Positions 27,206-35,807 of a stretch of DNA of 64,000 nt are shown one piece after another (the stretch's first letter is position 1; each line of letters starts with the position of its first letter). The translations under genes and the position numbers were made by a program. Source of the DNA: Blattabacterium cuenoti (lineage in GTDB: Bacteria; Bacteroidota; Bacteroidia; Flavobacteriales; Blattabacteriaceae); the NCBI RefSeq assembly GCF_014252015.1, contig NZ_CP059206.1, positions 62,001 through 126,000 on the forward strand, read 5' to 3'. The notes under the pieces were generated by a model that saw nothing but the letters and a program-made list of their open reading frames with translations, made no database searches and had not been told where the DNA came from.

Positions 27206-28786
27206 ATGTCAGATTTAAAATATTCTGAAATATCATCAATTCTGAAAAAAGAATTATCAAATTTTCAATTTGAATCAAAATTATCTGAAACTGGTGTGAT
27301 TGTTCAAATGGGAGATGGAGTTGTGAGATCTTTCGGATTAAATTCCGCTTTTTACGGAGAATTAGTAGAATTCCATGATGAAACAAAAGGTATGGTTTTG
27401 AATCTTGAAGAAGATCATGTAAGCATTGTTTTACTTAGTCCATCAAAAAATTTGAAAGAAGGGGATATAGTAAGAAGAACAGGAAAAATATTTTCTATTA
27501 AAGTAGGAGAAAGTATGTTAGGTCGTGTTGTAGATATATTAGGAAATCCTATAGATGGAAAAGGTCCTATAGAAGGAAAATTATTTGAAATGCCTTTGGA
27601 AAGAAAAGCTCCAGGTGTTATTTACAGAGAACCTATTAAAGAACCTATTCAAACAGGTATAAAATTTATAGATTCTATGATTCCCATAGGAAAAGGACAA
27701 AGAGAATTAATTATTGGAGATAGACAAACTGGGAAAACAACTATAGCTATTGATACTATTATAAATCAAAAAAGATTTTTTGAAATAAATAAGCCAGTTT
27801 ATTGCATTTATGTAGCTATTAGTCAGAAAGGTTCTACAATAGCAAGAATTTCAAAAATTTTACAAGAAAAGGGAGCCATGTCTTACACAATTATAGTTTG
27901 TGCAAATTCTTCGGATCCAGCTTCAATGCAAGTTTTCGCCCCATTTTCTGGAACAGCTATAGGAGAATATTTTAGAGACACAGGTAGGTCTTCTTTAGTT
28001 GTATATGATGATCTTTCAAAACAAGCGGTTTCTTACAGAGAAATTTCTCTATTATTACGACGTCCACCTGGTAGAGAAGCCTATCCAGGAGATGTTTTTT
28101 ATTTACATTCTCGTCTTTTAGAAAGATCAGCTAAAATTATAACTGATCAGAAAATGGCTGAAAAAATGAATGATATACCATTTTCTATTAGAAAACAAAT
28201 CAAAGGAGGAGGGTCTTTAACTGCATTGCCAATTATTGAAACTCAATCTGGAGATATATCTTCTTACATTCCTACTAATGTTATTTCCATTACAGATGGT
28301 CAAATTTTTTTAGAAAAAGATTTATTCCATTCTGGAATTCGTCCTGCAATTAATGAAAGTATATCTGTTTCTCGTGTTGGAGGATCTGCACAAATTAAAT
28401 CTATGAGAAAAATATCTGGAACTCTAAAATTAGAACAAGCTCAATTTAAAGAATTAGAATCTTTCTCTAAATTTGGTTCTGAATTAGATAGATCTACTAT
28501 GAACATTTTGAGAAAAGGAAGAATTAACATAGAAATATTAAAACAACCTCCTCATACACCCTATGATATAGCAGATCAAATCGCTATTATTTATGCTGGG
28601 ACTAAAAATCTTCTTAAAAAAATACCTATTGATAAAATTTCAGATTTTGAAACAAAATATCTTTTTTATTTAAAAGAAAAACATGAAAATGTCTTAACTT
28701 CTTTAAGAAGTGGAATTTTGGATGAAAAAATATCTGATATATTAGAAACAGTAGCTTTAGAATTAAGTGATCAATATGTTTCTTAA
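27206..28786 (+). CDS. atpA: F0F1 ATP synthase subunit alpha
   Basis: Non-catalytic nucleotide-binding subunit of F1. The P-loop [15 protein letters not shown] is near residue 171 and the signature [17 protein letters not shown] near residue 365. The 526-aa length is typical. It precedes atpG by 14 bases. Confidence 0.96.
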   Translation: MSDLKYSEISSILKKELSNFQFESKLSETGVIVQMGDGVVRSFGLNSAFYGELVEFHDETKGMVLNLEEDHVSIVLLSPSKNLKEGDIVRRTGKIFSIKVGESMLGRVVDILGNPIDGKGPIEGKLFEMPLERKAPGVIYREPIKEPIQTGIKFIDSMIPIGKGQRELIIGDRQTGKTTIAIDTIINQKRFFEINKPVYCIYVAISQKGSTIARISKILQEKGAMSYTIIVCANSSDPASMQVFAPFSGTAIGEYFRDTGRSSLVVYDDLSKQAVSYREISLLLRRPPGREAYPGDVFYLHSRLLERSAKIITDQKMAEKMNDIPFSIRKQIKGGGSLTALPIIETQSGDISSYIPTNVISITDGQIFLEKDLFHSGIRPAINESISVSRVGGSAQIKSMRKISGTLKLEQAQFKELESFSKFGSELDRSTMNILRKGRINIEILKQPPHTPYDIADQIAIIYAGTKNLLKKIPIDKISDFETKYLFYLKEKHENVLTSLRSGILDEKISDILETVALELSDQYVS

Positions 28787-28800
28787 ATTTTTTTTATCAT

Positions 28801-29673
28801 ATGTCTAATCCAAAAGAAATCAAAAGAAGGATATTATCTATAGAATCCGTTATAAAAACTACAGAAGCTATGAAAATGGTTTCTATAGTAAAATTACGTA
28901 AAATAAAAGATCAGCTTACGCAAGCAAAAGTTTATTTAGATTATATAGAAACAGTTTTTTTAGATCTTGTATTTACAGAATATGAAAATATTTTAAATAA
29001 TAATCAATATTTTGCAGAGAAAGGAAAAATTAAATTATTTATTGTATTTACTTCTGATCGTGGTTTATGTGGTTCTTTTAATTCTTTAATTTTTGAAAAA
29101 ATTAATCATTTTTTTCAAAAAAAAGAATATTTACATAATGAGTGTGTATTTTTTGCTATTGGAAAAAAAGGATTCGATTTTTTATGTAATAAATATAATA
29201 TGTACAACAAAAGTTGGATTAGTAACAATTTATCGAATCAAAAAATACAATATTTGGGATCAGAGTTCATTTTAGATTTTTTAAGAAAAAAAATTTCTTC
29301 AATTTATTTAATATATAATCATTTAAAAAAATCCTTATTTCAAGAAGTAATAATAGAAAAGTTTCTTCCAATTACTGATAAAAATTTTAAAAGAAAAAGG
29401 TCAGAAATTTTATATATTTTAGAACCTTCTCAAAAAAAAATATTGAATATACTAATTCCAAAATTTTTAGATGCGAAATTATTAAAAATTTTTTTAGAAT
29501 CCACTATGTCAGAACATACATCTCGTATGATATCTATGCATAAAGCTACGGAAAATGCATATAATATTAAACAGGATTTAATGTTAAATTATAATAAAGA
29601 GAGACAAACTACCATTACTAAAGAAATCCTTGAAATTATTAGCGGATTAGAATCTTTAAGTAAAAAAAAATAG
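28801..29673 (+). CDS. atpG: F0F1 ATP synthase subunit gamma
   Basis: Central rotor shaft of F1. The N-terminal helix (KRRILSIESVIKTTEAMKMV) and the C-terminal helix (RMISMHKATENAYN, near residue 238) are both conserved, and TSDRGLCGSFN is also present. It is 290 aa and the last ATP synthase gene; trpS follows after 22 bases and may be co-transcribed. Confidence 0.95.
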   Translation: MSNPKEIKRRILSIESVIKTTEAMKMVSIVKLRKIKDQLTQAKVYLDYIETVFLDLVFTEYENILNNNQYFAEKGKIKLFIVFTSDRGLCGSFNSLIFEKINHFFQKKEYLHNECVFFAIGKKGFDFLCNKYNMYNKSWISNNLSNQKIQYLGSEFILDFLRKKISSIYLIYNHLKKSLFQEVIIEKFLPITDKNFKRKRSEILYILEPSQKKILNILIPKFLDAKLLKIFLESTMSEHTSRMISMHKATENAYNIKQDLMLNYNKERQTTITKEILEIISGLESLSKKK

Positions 29674-29695
29674 AAAAAGAATTTCAATTATTATT

Positions 29696-30685
29696 ATGGA
29701 AAAAATGTTAACAGGAATTAGAAGCACAGGGATTCCTCATTTAGGTAATATTTTGGGCGTTATTATTCCGTCTATATCCATAGCTAATAAAAAAGCAAAA
29801 CATTCTTCATTTATATTTATAGCGGATTTACATTCTATGGTTCAAATAGAAAATATAAAAATAATAAAAAATAACACTTATCAAATAGCTGCTGCATGGT
29901 TAGCCTTTGGATTAGATATAGATAATTGTTTATTTTATAGACAATCTGATGTTTCATACGTTACTGAATTAGCCTGGTATTTCAATTGTTTCTACCCATA
30001 CCAAAGACTTGCATTATCACATGCTTTTAAAAAAAATAAAATGAAAGAAATAGAAAAAATAAGTGTGGGTTTATTTACTTATCCTATTTTAATGGCTGCT
30101 GATATTTTACTTTACAATGCAAAAATTATTCCCGTAGGAAAAGATCAATTACAACATATAGAAATAGCTCGTCGTATAGCTTATTTTTTCAATAAAAAAA
30201 TAGGAAAAAAATTATTTGTATTACCTAATGCTTTTTTACAAAAAAAAAATATGTTTGTTCTAGGAACAGACGGAAAGAAAATGAGTAAATCTCAAAAAAA
30301 TTATATCAATATTTTTTCTTCAGATGAAGTTTTGAAAAAACAAATAATGAGTATCCGTACAGATAGTAAATCTGTAGAAGAAAAGAAAGATCCTGAAACA
30401 GATTATATCATGTCTTTATACAGTTTGATTGCTCCTTTAGAAAAGATAGAAATTATGAAAAAAAGATATTTAAAAGGAGGATATGGATATTTTGAGGCTA
30501 AAGTTGCATTATACGAATATATTATTCATAAATTTTCATCGGAAAGAAAAAAATTTTTTTCTTTTATGAAAAATAAGCCTTTATTAGATCATATTTTAGC
30601 TTTAGGTGCTAAAAAAGCAAAGAGTATAGCTCATGAGAGATTAAATTGGATTAGAAAACATTTGAAATTCAATTCTATAGATTGA
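29696..30685 (+). CDS. trpS: Tryptophanyl-tRNA synthetase
   Basis: Class I aminoacyl-tRNA synthetase for Trp. Motifs: TGIRSTGIPHLGN (HIGH region), PVGKDQLQHIEIAR for Trp/AMP binding and GKKMSKSQKN (KMSKS). 329 aa is normal. The gene is followed by a palindrome and an inverted repeat before grpE. Confidence 0.95.
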   Translation: MEKMLTGIRSTGIPHLGNILGVIIPSISIANKKAKHSSFIFIADLHSMVQIENIKIIKNNTYQIAAAWLAFGLDIDNCLFYRQSDVSYVTELAWYFNCFYPYQRLALSHAFKKNKMKEIEKISVGLFTYPILMAADILLYNAKIIPVGKDQLQHIEIARRIAYFFNKKIGKKLFVLPNAFLQKKNMFVLGTDGKKMSKSQKNYINIFSSDEVLKKQIMSIRTDSKSVEEKKDPETDYIMSLYSLIAPLEKIEIMKKRYLKGGYGYFEAKVALYEYIIHKFSSERKKFFSFMKNKPLLDHILALGAKKAKSIAHERLNWIRKHLKFNSID

Positions 30686-30693
30686 TTTTGAGA

Positions 30694-30708
30694 ATGTCAT
30701 AATGACAT
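30694..30708. promoter_or_regulatory. 15-bp perfect palindrome between trpS and grpE
   Basis: ATGTCAT-A-ATGACAT is a perfect palindrome 62 bases before the grpE ATG. It could be an operator, or as RNA a 6-bp hairpin followed by an AT stretch ending in five T's (a weak trpS terminator). A TTTTG precedes it at 30686-30690 and TATAATTTTT follows, so it may sit between promoter boxes. Confidence 0.45.
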
Positions 30709-30716
30709 AATTATAA

Positions 30717-30741
30717 TTTTTGGCAAATCTTTTGCTAAAAA
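30717..30741. promoter_or_regulatory. Inverted repeat upstream of grpE
   Basis: TTTTTGGCAAA (30717-30727) and TTTGCTAAAAA (30731-30741) are inverted copies matching at 10 of 11 positions around a 3-base spacer. It lies 29 bases before the grpE start. It is not the CIRCE element. An operator or stem-loop controlling the chaperone genes is inference. Confidence 0.4.
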
Positions 30742-30770
30742 ATACATAGAATTATAATATTTTTTATATT

Positions 30771-31340
30771 ATGAATATCAATCAAAAAAACACTGAAAAA
30801 CAGTCAGAATCATCTAATGATATATATGATGAAAGATCATCCTGTAAAGAAGAAATACATGATTCATCAGAAATAGAAATAAAAAAAGAAATCGAATTTC
30901 TTAGAAAAGAATTAGAAAAAGAAAAAGATAAATTTTTGCGTCTTTTTGCAGAATTTGAAAATTATAAAAAACGTATTCAAAAAGAAAGATTTGATATTTT
31001 TATAAATGTTCATGAAAAAATTCTTATAGATTTAATTCCAATTTTGGATGATTTTGAACGAGGTATCAAAGAATTAAAAAAATCTAAAGATGAATATCTT
31101 GTGAAAGGAGTTTTTTTGATACAGGAAAAACTTATTAAAATTTTAAAAGAAAAAGGATTAAATAAAATAAAAATAAAAAAAGGAGATGATTTTAACACGG
31201 ATTTTCATGAAGCTATAACACAAATTCCAGCTATGACAGAAGATTTAAAAGGAAAGATTATAGAAACCATAGAAAATGGATATATTCTAAAAGGAAAAGT
31301 GATACGACATGCTAAAGTCATTACCGGAAAAAATAATTAA
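30771..31340 (+). CDS. grpE: Nucleotide exchange factor GrpE
   Basis: Releases ADP from DnaK. A charged N-terminal tail and long helix lead into [19 protein letters not shown] (near residue 63); the beta domain ends with [10 protein letters not shown]. 189 aa is typical. dnaJ follows after 14 bases; dnaK is not in the window. Confidence 0.93.
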   Translation: MNINQKNTEKQSESSNDIYDERSSCKEEIHDSSEIEIKKEIEFLRKELEKEKDKFLRLFAEFENYKKRIQKERFDIFINVHEKILIDLIPILDDFERGIKELKKSKDEYLVKGVFLIQEKLIKILKEKGLNKIKIKKGDDFNTDFHEAITQIPAMTEDLKGKIIETIENGYILKGKVIRHAKVITGKNN

Positions 31341-31354
31341 TAATTTTTATCTTC

Positions 31355-32473
31355 ATGATGAAAAAAGATTATTACGAAGTACTAGGAGTTTCTAGAAATG
31401 CTTCTCCAGAAGAAATTAAAAAAGCTTATCGAAAATTAGCAATAAAATATCATCCAGATAAGAATTTAGATAATAAAAAAAAAGCAGAAGAAAAATTTAA
31501 AGAAGCGGCTGAAGCTTATGAAGTTTTAAGCAATTCAGAAAAAAGACAACGTTATGATAAATTTGGACATTCTGGAATAAAAGGAAGTGGATCGGGTTCA
31601 GGAATGAACATGGAAGATATTTTTGCAAATTTTGGAGATATTTTCGCTGATGCATTTGGGGAAGGATTTTCTAGTTTTGGATTTGGAAGATCAAGCAGAC
31701 ATAAAACTATTAAAGGAAGTGATTTAAGAATCAGAGTAAAACTTTCATTAGAAGAAATAGCTAATGGAGTAGAAAAAAAAGTTAAAGTTAAAAGACTTAA
31801 AGTAGCCAAAGGAACACAATTTAAAGATTGTATATCTTGTAATGGAACAGGTCAAATAATACGAGTTACCAATACTATTTTAGGAAGAATGCAAACGACT
31901 TCTCAATGTGGTATGTGTTCTGGAACTGGAAAAATTATTGAAAATATTCCTTATGGAGCTAATAAACATGGATTAATTAAAGAAGAAGAGTTAGTGAATA
32001 TTAAAATTCCCGCAGGTCTTACGGAAGGAATTCAATTGAAAGTTTCTGAAAAAGGAAATGAAGCCCCATTTGGAGGAATTCCTGGTGATTTGATTGTGTT
32101 AATTGAGGAAATTACTCATTCTAAACTAAAAAGAGAGGGGATTAATCTTCATTATGATTTGTACATATCATTTCCAGATGCAATATTAGGAGCGTTAAAA
32201 GAAGTGCCTACTATTAATGGAAAAGCAAGAATAAAAATAGATCCAGGAACACAATCAGGAAAGACACTTAGATTAAAAAACAAAGGATTGCCTAATCTTG
32301 AAGGATATGGATACGGAAGTCTCTTAATCCATGTTAATGTTTGGACACCAAAAAAAATTAATGAAGAACAAAGAAAATTTTTTGAAAAAATGAGAAAAAA
32401 TGAAAATTTTCTTCCTCATCCTGGTAATTCAGAAAAATCGTTTTTTGATCGTGTAAGAGAGATGTTTTCTTAA
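31355..32473 (+). CDS. dnaJ: Chaperone DnaJ with reduced zinc-finger domain
   Basis: Hsp40 co-chaperone. The J domain (residues about 4-70) has the HPD motif (KYHPDKN). A Gly/Phe-rich linker follows. The cysteine-rich region has two CxxCxGxG repeats ([16 protein letters not shown]) instead of the usual four. The substrate-binding C-terminal domains are intact. From memory related Flavobacteria also have shortened zinc fingers, so this may not be specific to this genome. It is followed by a candidate terminator. Confidence 0.93.
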   Translation: MMKKDYYEVLGVSRNASPEEIKKAYRKLAIKYHPDKNLDNKKKAEEKFKEAAEAYEVLSNSEKRQRYDKFGHSGIKGSGSGSGMNMEDIFANFGDIFADAFGEGFSSFGFGRSSRHKTIKGSDLRIRVKLSLEEIANGVEKKVKVKRLKVAKGTQFKDCISCNGTGQIIRVTNTILGRMQTTSQCGMCSGTGKIIENIPYGANKHGLIKEEELVNIKIPAGLTEGIQLKVSEKGNEAPFGGIPGDLIVLIEEITHSKLKREGINLHYDLYISFPDAILGALKEVPTINGKARIKIDPGTQSGKTLRLKNKGLPNLEGYGYGSLLIHVNVWTPKKINEEQRKFFEKMRKNENFLPHPGNSEKSFFDRVREMFS

Positions 32474-32481
32474 TTTATAAG

Positions 32482-32519
32482 ATCAATTTTTATTGATTGA
32501 TTCTACTTTTTTTTTTTTT
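32482..32519 (+). terminator. Candidate terminator after dnaJ
   Basis: ATCAAT (32482-32487) and ATTGAT (32492-32497) form a 6-bp stem with a TTTT loop. A run of 13 T's follows at 32507-32519 after a 9-base gap. The gap and AT-rich stem make it a weak call. Confidence 0.35.
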
Positions 32520-32585
32520 ATTAAGAATTTTTTATTGCGTTATTTCATTCTATTTTGATTGATTTTAATATGATTATGATCACTT

Positions 32586-32602
32586 ATTCATATCATATGA
32601 AT
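32586..32602. promoter_or_regulatory. 17-bp perfect palindrome upstream of mnmA
   Basis: ATTCATAT-C-ATATGAAT is a perfect palindrome 26 bases before the mnmA start. Being wholly AT-rich apart from three bases, it could have arisen by chance, but its length and position make an operator possible. Confidence 0.35.
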
Positions 32603-32628
32603 TAAATTAAACAAATTTATGAACTTTT

Positions 32629-33855
32629 ATGCAAAAAGTAGTAGTTGGACTTTCAGGTGGAGTAGATTCAAGTGTTGCTGCATTAATTCTTAAAAAAAAG
32701 GGTTATGAAGTTATTGGCTTGTTTATGCATAATTGGGAAGAGGAAAATTCTAATCAATATCAATGTACTTGGAAAGAAGATAGTATTGATGCTATGTTAG
32801 TATCCAAACAGTTAAATATACCCTTTCAAGTAATTGAAATGAAAAATGAATACAAAAAACATGTAATAAATTATATGTTTGACGAATATAGATTAGGAAA
32901 AACCCCTAATCCAGACATTTTATGTAATAAAAAAATAAAATTTAACATTTTTTTGAAAAAAGCTCTTGATTTAGGAGCGGATTTTATTGCTACAGGACAT
33001 TATGTTAATAAAGAAAAAATTGTCAAAAATAGAAAAACAATTTATCGTCTTTTAATTGGAAAAGACCTTAATAAAGATCAATCATATTTCTTATGTCAAT
33101 TAACGCAATATCAATTGAAAAAATCTTTATTTCCATTAGGTTCGCTAACTAAAAATCAAGTTAGAAAAATTGCAGAAATGCATAAATTATGGAACGCTTA
33201 TAAAAAAGAATCTCAAGGTTTATGTTTTGTAGGAAAAATTAATTTGCCAAAATTTTTGAAAAAAAGAATTTTTCCAAAAAAAGGAGAAATAGTTTACATT
33301 AATTCTAATGCTTCAATATATCAAGAAAAAAAAATTTTTCCTTCTAAAGAAGAAGAATTATTTTTTTTATCAAGAAAAAAAAAATACAAAAAATCAGATG
33401 GGAAAATAATTGGATATCATCAAGGAGCTTATTATTTTACTAAAGGTCAACGTAAGGGAATAGCATTAGGAGGTTACAAAGAGGCTCTTTTTGTGATAGA
33501 TACTGATGTAGAAGAAAATATTGTTTATATAGGTATGGGGAAAAAACATCCAGGATTGTATAGAAAATCTTTATTTATTCAGGAAAAGAATATTCATTGG
33601 ATACGGGAAGATCTTACTCTTTTTGAAGGAGAAAAAATGAATGTGTTTTGTAGAATTCGTTACAGACAACCGTTACAAAAATCAAAATTATATAAAACAA
33701 AAAAAGGAATGTTTATTGAGTTTGATAACATGCAGTGTGCTATTACGGAAGGACAATTTGCAGTTTGGTATATTGGAAAAGAATTGATAGGATCAGGAGT
33801 AATTGCTATCATTTCATATTTTATATTTTTTTCAAAAATTGAATATATTTTATAA
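32629..33855 (+). CDS. mnmA: tRNA-specific 2-thiouridylase MnmA
   Basis: Thiolates U34 in tRNA-Lys/Glu/Gln. The PP-loop is LSGGVDSSVAAL at about residues 5-16, and the two catalytic cysteines sit in NPDILCNKKIKF (near residue 99) and QGLCFVG (near 200). The 408-aa length includes a C-terminal hydrophobic tail of about 15 residues beyond the usual end. mnmG, acting on the same nucleotide, is in this window at 56760-58634. Confidence 0.94.
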   Translation: MQKVVVGLSGGVDSSVAALILKKKGYEVIGLFMHNWEEENSNQYQCTWKEDSIDAMLVSKQLNIPFQVIEMKNEYKKHVINYMFDEYRLGKTPNPDILCNKKIKFNIFLKKALDLGADFIATGHYVNKEKIVKNRKTIYRLLIGKDLNKDQSYFLCQLTQYQLKKSLFPLGSLTKNQVRKIAEMHKLWNAYKKESQGLCFVGKINLPKFLKKRIFPKKGEIVYINSNASIYQEKKIFPSKEEELFFLSRKKKYKKSDGKIIGYHQGAYYFTKGQRKGIALGGYKEALFVIDTDVEENIVYIGMGKKHPGLYRKSLFIQEKNIHWIREDLTLFEGEKMNVFCRIRYRQPLQKSKLYKTKKGMFIEFDNMQCAITEGQFAVWYIGKELIGSGVIAIISYFIFFSKIEYIL

Positions 33856-33991
33856 GTATAAAATTTCGTTTTTTTTAATTTAAATAATTTCTTATTGCAA
33901 ACTTTATAATATATTCATTAATTAGTCAAAAATTAATAATATTATAAAAATAAATACCTAAAAACCGCTTTTATATAATCTATTTTTTTCA

Positions 33992-33999
33992 TATTTTTG
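33992..33999 (+). promoter_or_regulatory. Candidate -7 promoter element for the ilv operon
   Basis: TATTTTTG fits TAnnTTTG. A start site 5-7 bases downstream would give a leader of about 110 bases before ilvD containing both hairpins at 34025-34097. A TTTT (one mismatch to TTTG) sits 19 bases upstream. Confidence 0.35.
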
Positions 34000-34024
34000 C
34001 ATATTATATAATTTATAATTTGTC

Positions 34025-34097
34025 TAGTTTTTTTTATAAAACTATTCAAGTTTGGTGTTATTTTTTATCCCTACTTGATAGATTAGTAGGGCTTTTT
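34025..34097 (+). promoter_or_regulatory. Attenuator-like leader with two hairpins before ilvD
   Basis: Hairpin 1: TAGTTTT (34025-34031) with AAAACTA (34038-34044), a perfect 7-bp stem. Hairpin 2: CCCTACT (34069-34075) with AGTAGGG (34085-34091), a perfect 7-bp stem with a 9-base loop, followed by CTTTTT (34092-34097), the form of an intrinsic terminator. It ends 18 bases before the ilvD ATG. Control of branched-chain synthesis by attenuation is inference; a convincing leader peptide with an ATG was not found. Confidence 0.5.
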
Positions 34098-34115
34098 GAT
34101 TTATTAAAATATTTC

Positions 34116-35801
34116 ATGAAAAAAAGAATTAACGATTTTAGCAAAAAAATCACAAAGGAACCTAATTTGCCAGCGGCACATGCTATGTTATATGCCACAG
34201 GAATGAAAGAATCAGATTTTTGTAAGGCTCAGATAGGAATAGTAAGTAATTGGTACGAAGGAAATCCTTGTAACATGCATTTAGATCAATTGGCTAAAAA
34301 AATAAAATCATCGGTTATAACTAAAAATTTAGTAGGATTTCAATTTACTACTATAGGAGTAAGTGATGGAATTACTATGGGAACATCAGGAATGAGATAT
34401 TCACTTCCTTCTAGAGAACTTATAGCAGATAGTATAGAAACTGTAGTGGATTCTCATCATTATGATGGAGTAATAGCCATCCCTGGATGTGACAAAAATA
34501 TACCAGGGGTTATGATTGCTCTGCTTAGATTAAATAGACCATCCATCATTGTATATGGAGGAAGTATTTCTTCCGGTTATTATAATGGAAAAAAATTAGA
34601 TGTAGTATCTTCTTTTGAAGCTTTAGGTAAAAAAAATACCTGTAAAATTACTGAAAATGAATATAAAAATATAATAAAACATTCTTGTCCAGGACCAGGG
34701 GCTTGTGGAGGTATGTATACAGCCAATACTATGGCTTCTGCTTTAGAAGTTATGGGAATGATGCTTCCTTATTCTTCATCTTCTCCCTCAACAAGTGAAA
34801 ATAAAAAGATGGAATGTAAAGAGGTTTCTATATACATTAAAAATCTGTTGAAAAAAAAAATAAAACCAAAAGATATAGTCACAAAAACTTCTATAAAAAA
34901 TGGAGTGAAATTAGCTATGTGTTTAGGAGGTTCTACAAATCTAGTTTTACATTTCTTAGCTATTGCTAAATCAGCAAATATTGATTTTTCTTTAAAAGAT
35001 TTTCAAAAAATTAGCAATAAAGTTCCTCTTATTGGAAATCTAAAACCTAGTGGAGTTTTCTTAATGGAGGATATTCATATGTATATAGGAGGAATGCCTG
35101 TCATTATAAAATATTTATTGAATGAAGGAATATTATCAGGAGATTGTTTAACCGTTACTGGTAAAACATTATCTGAAAATATGAAAAATATTCCCAATAT
35201 AACTTTTAATCAAAAAATTATTCATTCTTTAGATAATCCCATAAAGAAAAACGGACATATTAGAATTTTGTATGGAAATTTATCCCCCGAAGGAGCTATA
35301 GCTAAAATTACAGGAAAAGAAGGAACAATTTTTAGGGGAAAGGCAAATGTTTTTAATTCAGAAGAAGAAGCAAATCAAGCTATTTTAAATAATAAAATTT
35401 TACCTGGAGTTGTCATTGTTATTCGATATGTAGGTCCAATAGGAGGTCCAGGAATGCCAGAAATGTTAAAACCCACATCATACATTATGGGATCCGGATT
35501 AGGAAAAAAAGTAGCTCTTATTACAGATGGTAGATTTTCAGGAGGATCACATGGTTTTGTTGTAGGACATATTTCTCCAGAAGCACAATCTGGAGGATTA
35601 ATTGCTCTAGTAAAAAATGATGATTTCATTAAAATAGATACGGAAAATAATACCATTACTCTTGAAGTAGAAAATGAAGAAATACAAAAAAGGAGGAAAT
35701 CATGGATTCCCCCTTTATTAAAAATTCAAAAAGGATATTTATATAAATATACAAAAATGGTATCTCCAGCTTCTGAAGGATGCATTACAGATCAATTTTA
35801 G
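34116..35801 (+). CDS. ilvD: Dihydroxy-acid dehydratase
   Basis: Fe-S dehydratase common to isoleucine and valine synthesis. Cluster cysteines are in IPGCDKNIPG and CPGPGACGGMYTANTM; the C-terminal SGGSHGFVVGHISPEA is conserved. I start at ATG 34116 (MKKRINDFSKK); the open frame continues upstream to a TTG at 34020, but that extension is non-conserved and overlaps the leader hairpins. It is first of ilvD-ilvB-ilvN-ilvC-ilvA, with 6 bases to ilvB. Confidence 0.95.
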   Translation: MKKRINDFSKKITKEPNLPAAHAMLYATGMKESDFCKAQIGIVSNWYEGNPCNMHLDQLAKKIKSSVITKNLVGFQFTTIGVSDGITMGTSGMRYSLPSRELIADSIETVVDSHHYDGVIAIPGCDKNIPGVMIALLRLNRPSIIVYGGSISSGYYNGKKLDVVSSFEALGKKNTCKITENEYKNIIKHSCPGPGACGGMYTANTMASALEVMGMMLPYSSSSPSTSENKKMECKEVSIYIKNLLKKKIKPKDIVTKTSIKNGVKLAMCLGGSTNLVLHFLAIAKSANIDFSLKDFQKISNKVPLIGNLKPSGVFLMEDIHMYIGGMPVIIKYLLNEGILSGDCLTVTGKTLSENMKNIPNITFNQKIIHSLDNPIKKNGHIRILYGNLSPEGAIAKITGKEGTIFRGKANVFNSEEEANQAILNNKILPGVVIVIRYVGPIGGPGMPEMLKPTSYIMGSGLGKKVALITDGRFSGGSHGFVVGHISPEAQSGGLIALVKNDDFIKIDTENNTITLEVENEEIQKRRKSWIPPLLKIQKGYLYKYTKMVSPASEGCITDQF

Positions 35802-35807
35802 TTGTGT

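Noticed and set aside
26931..27386. 151-aa minus-strand ORF across atpH/atpA
   Set aside because: Covers two clear ATP synthase genes in antisense; no family similarity.
34020..34115. TTG-initiated 32-residue N-terminal extension of ilvD
   Set aside because: Not conserved in IlvD and covers the leader hairpins; ATG 34116 matches the usual start. The Leu/Val-rich reading is noted but no independent leader peptide with a start and stop is supported.
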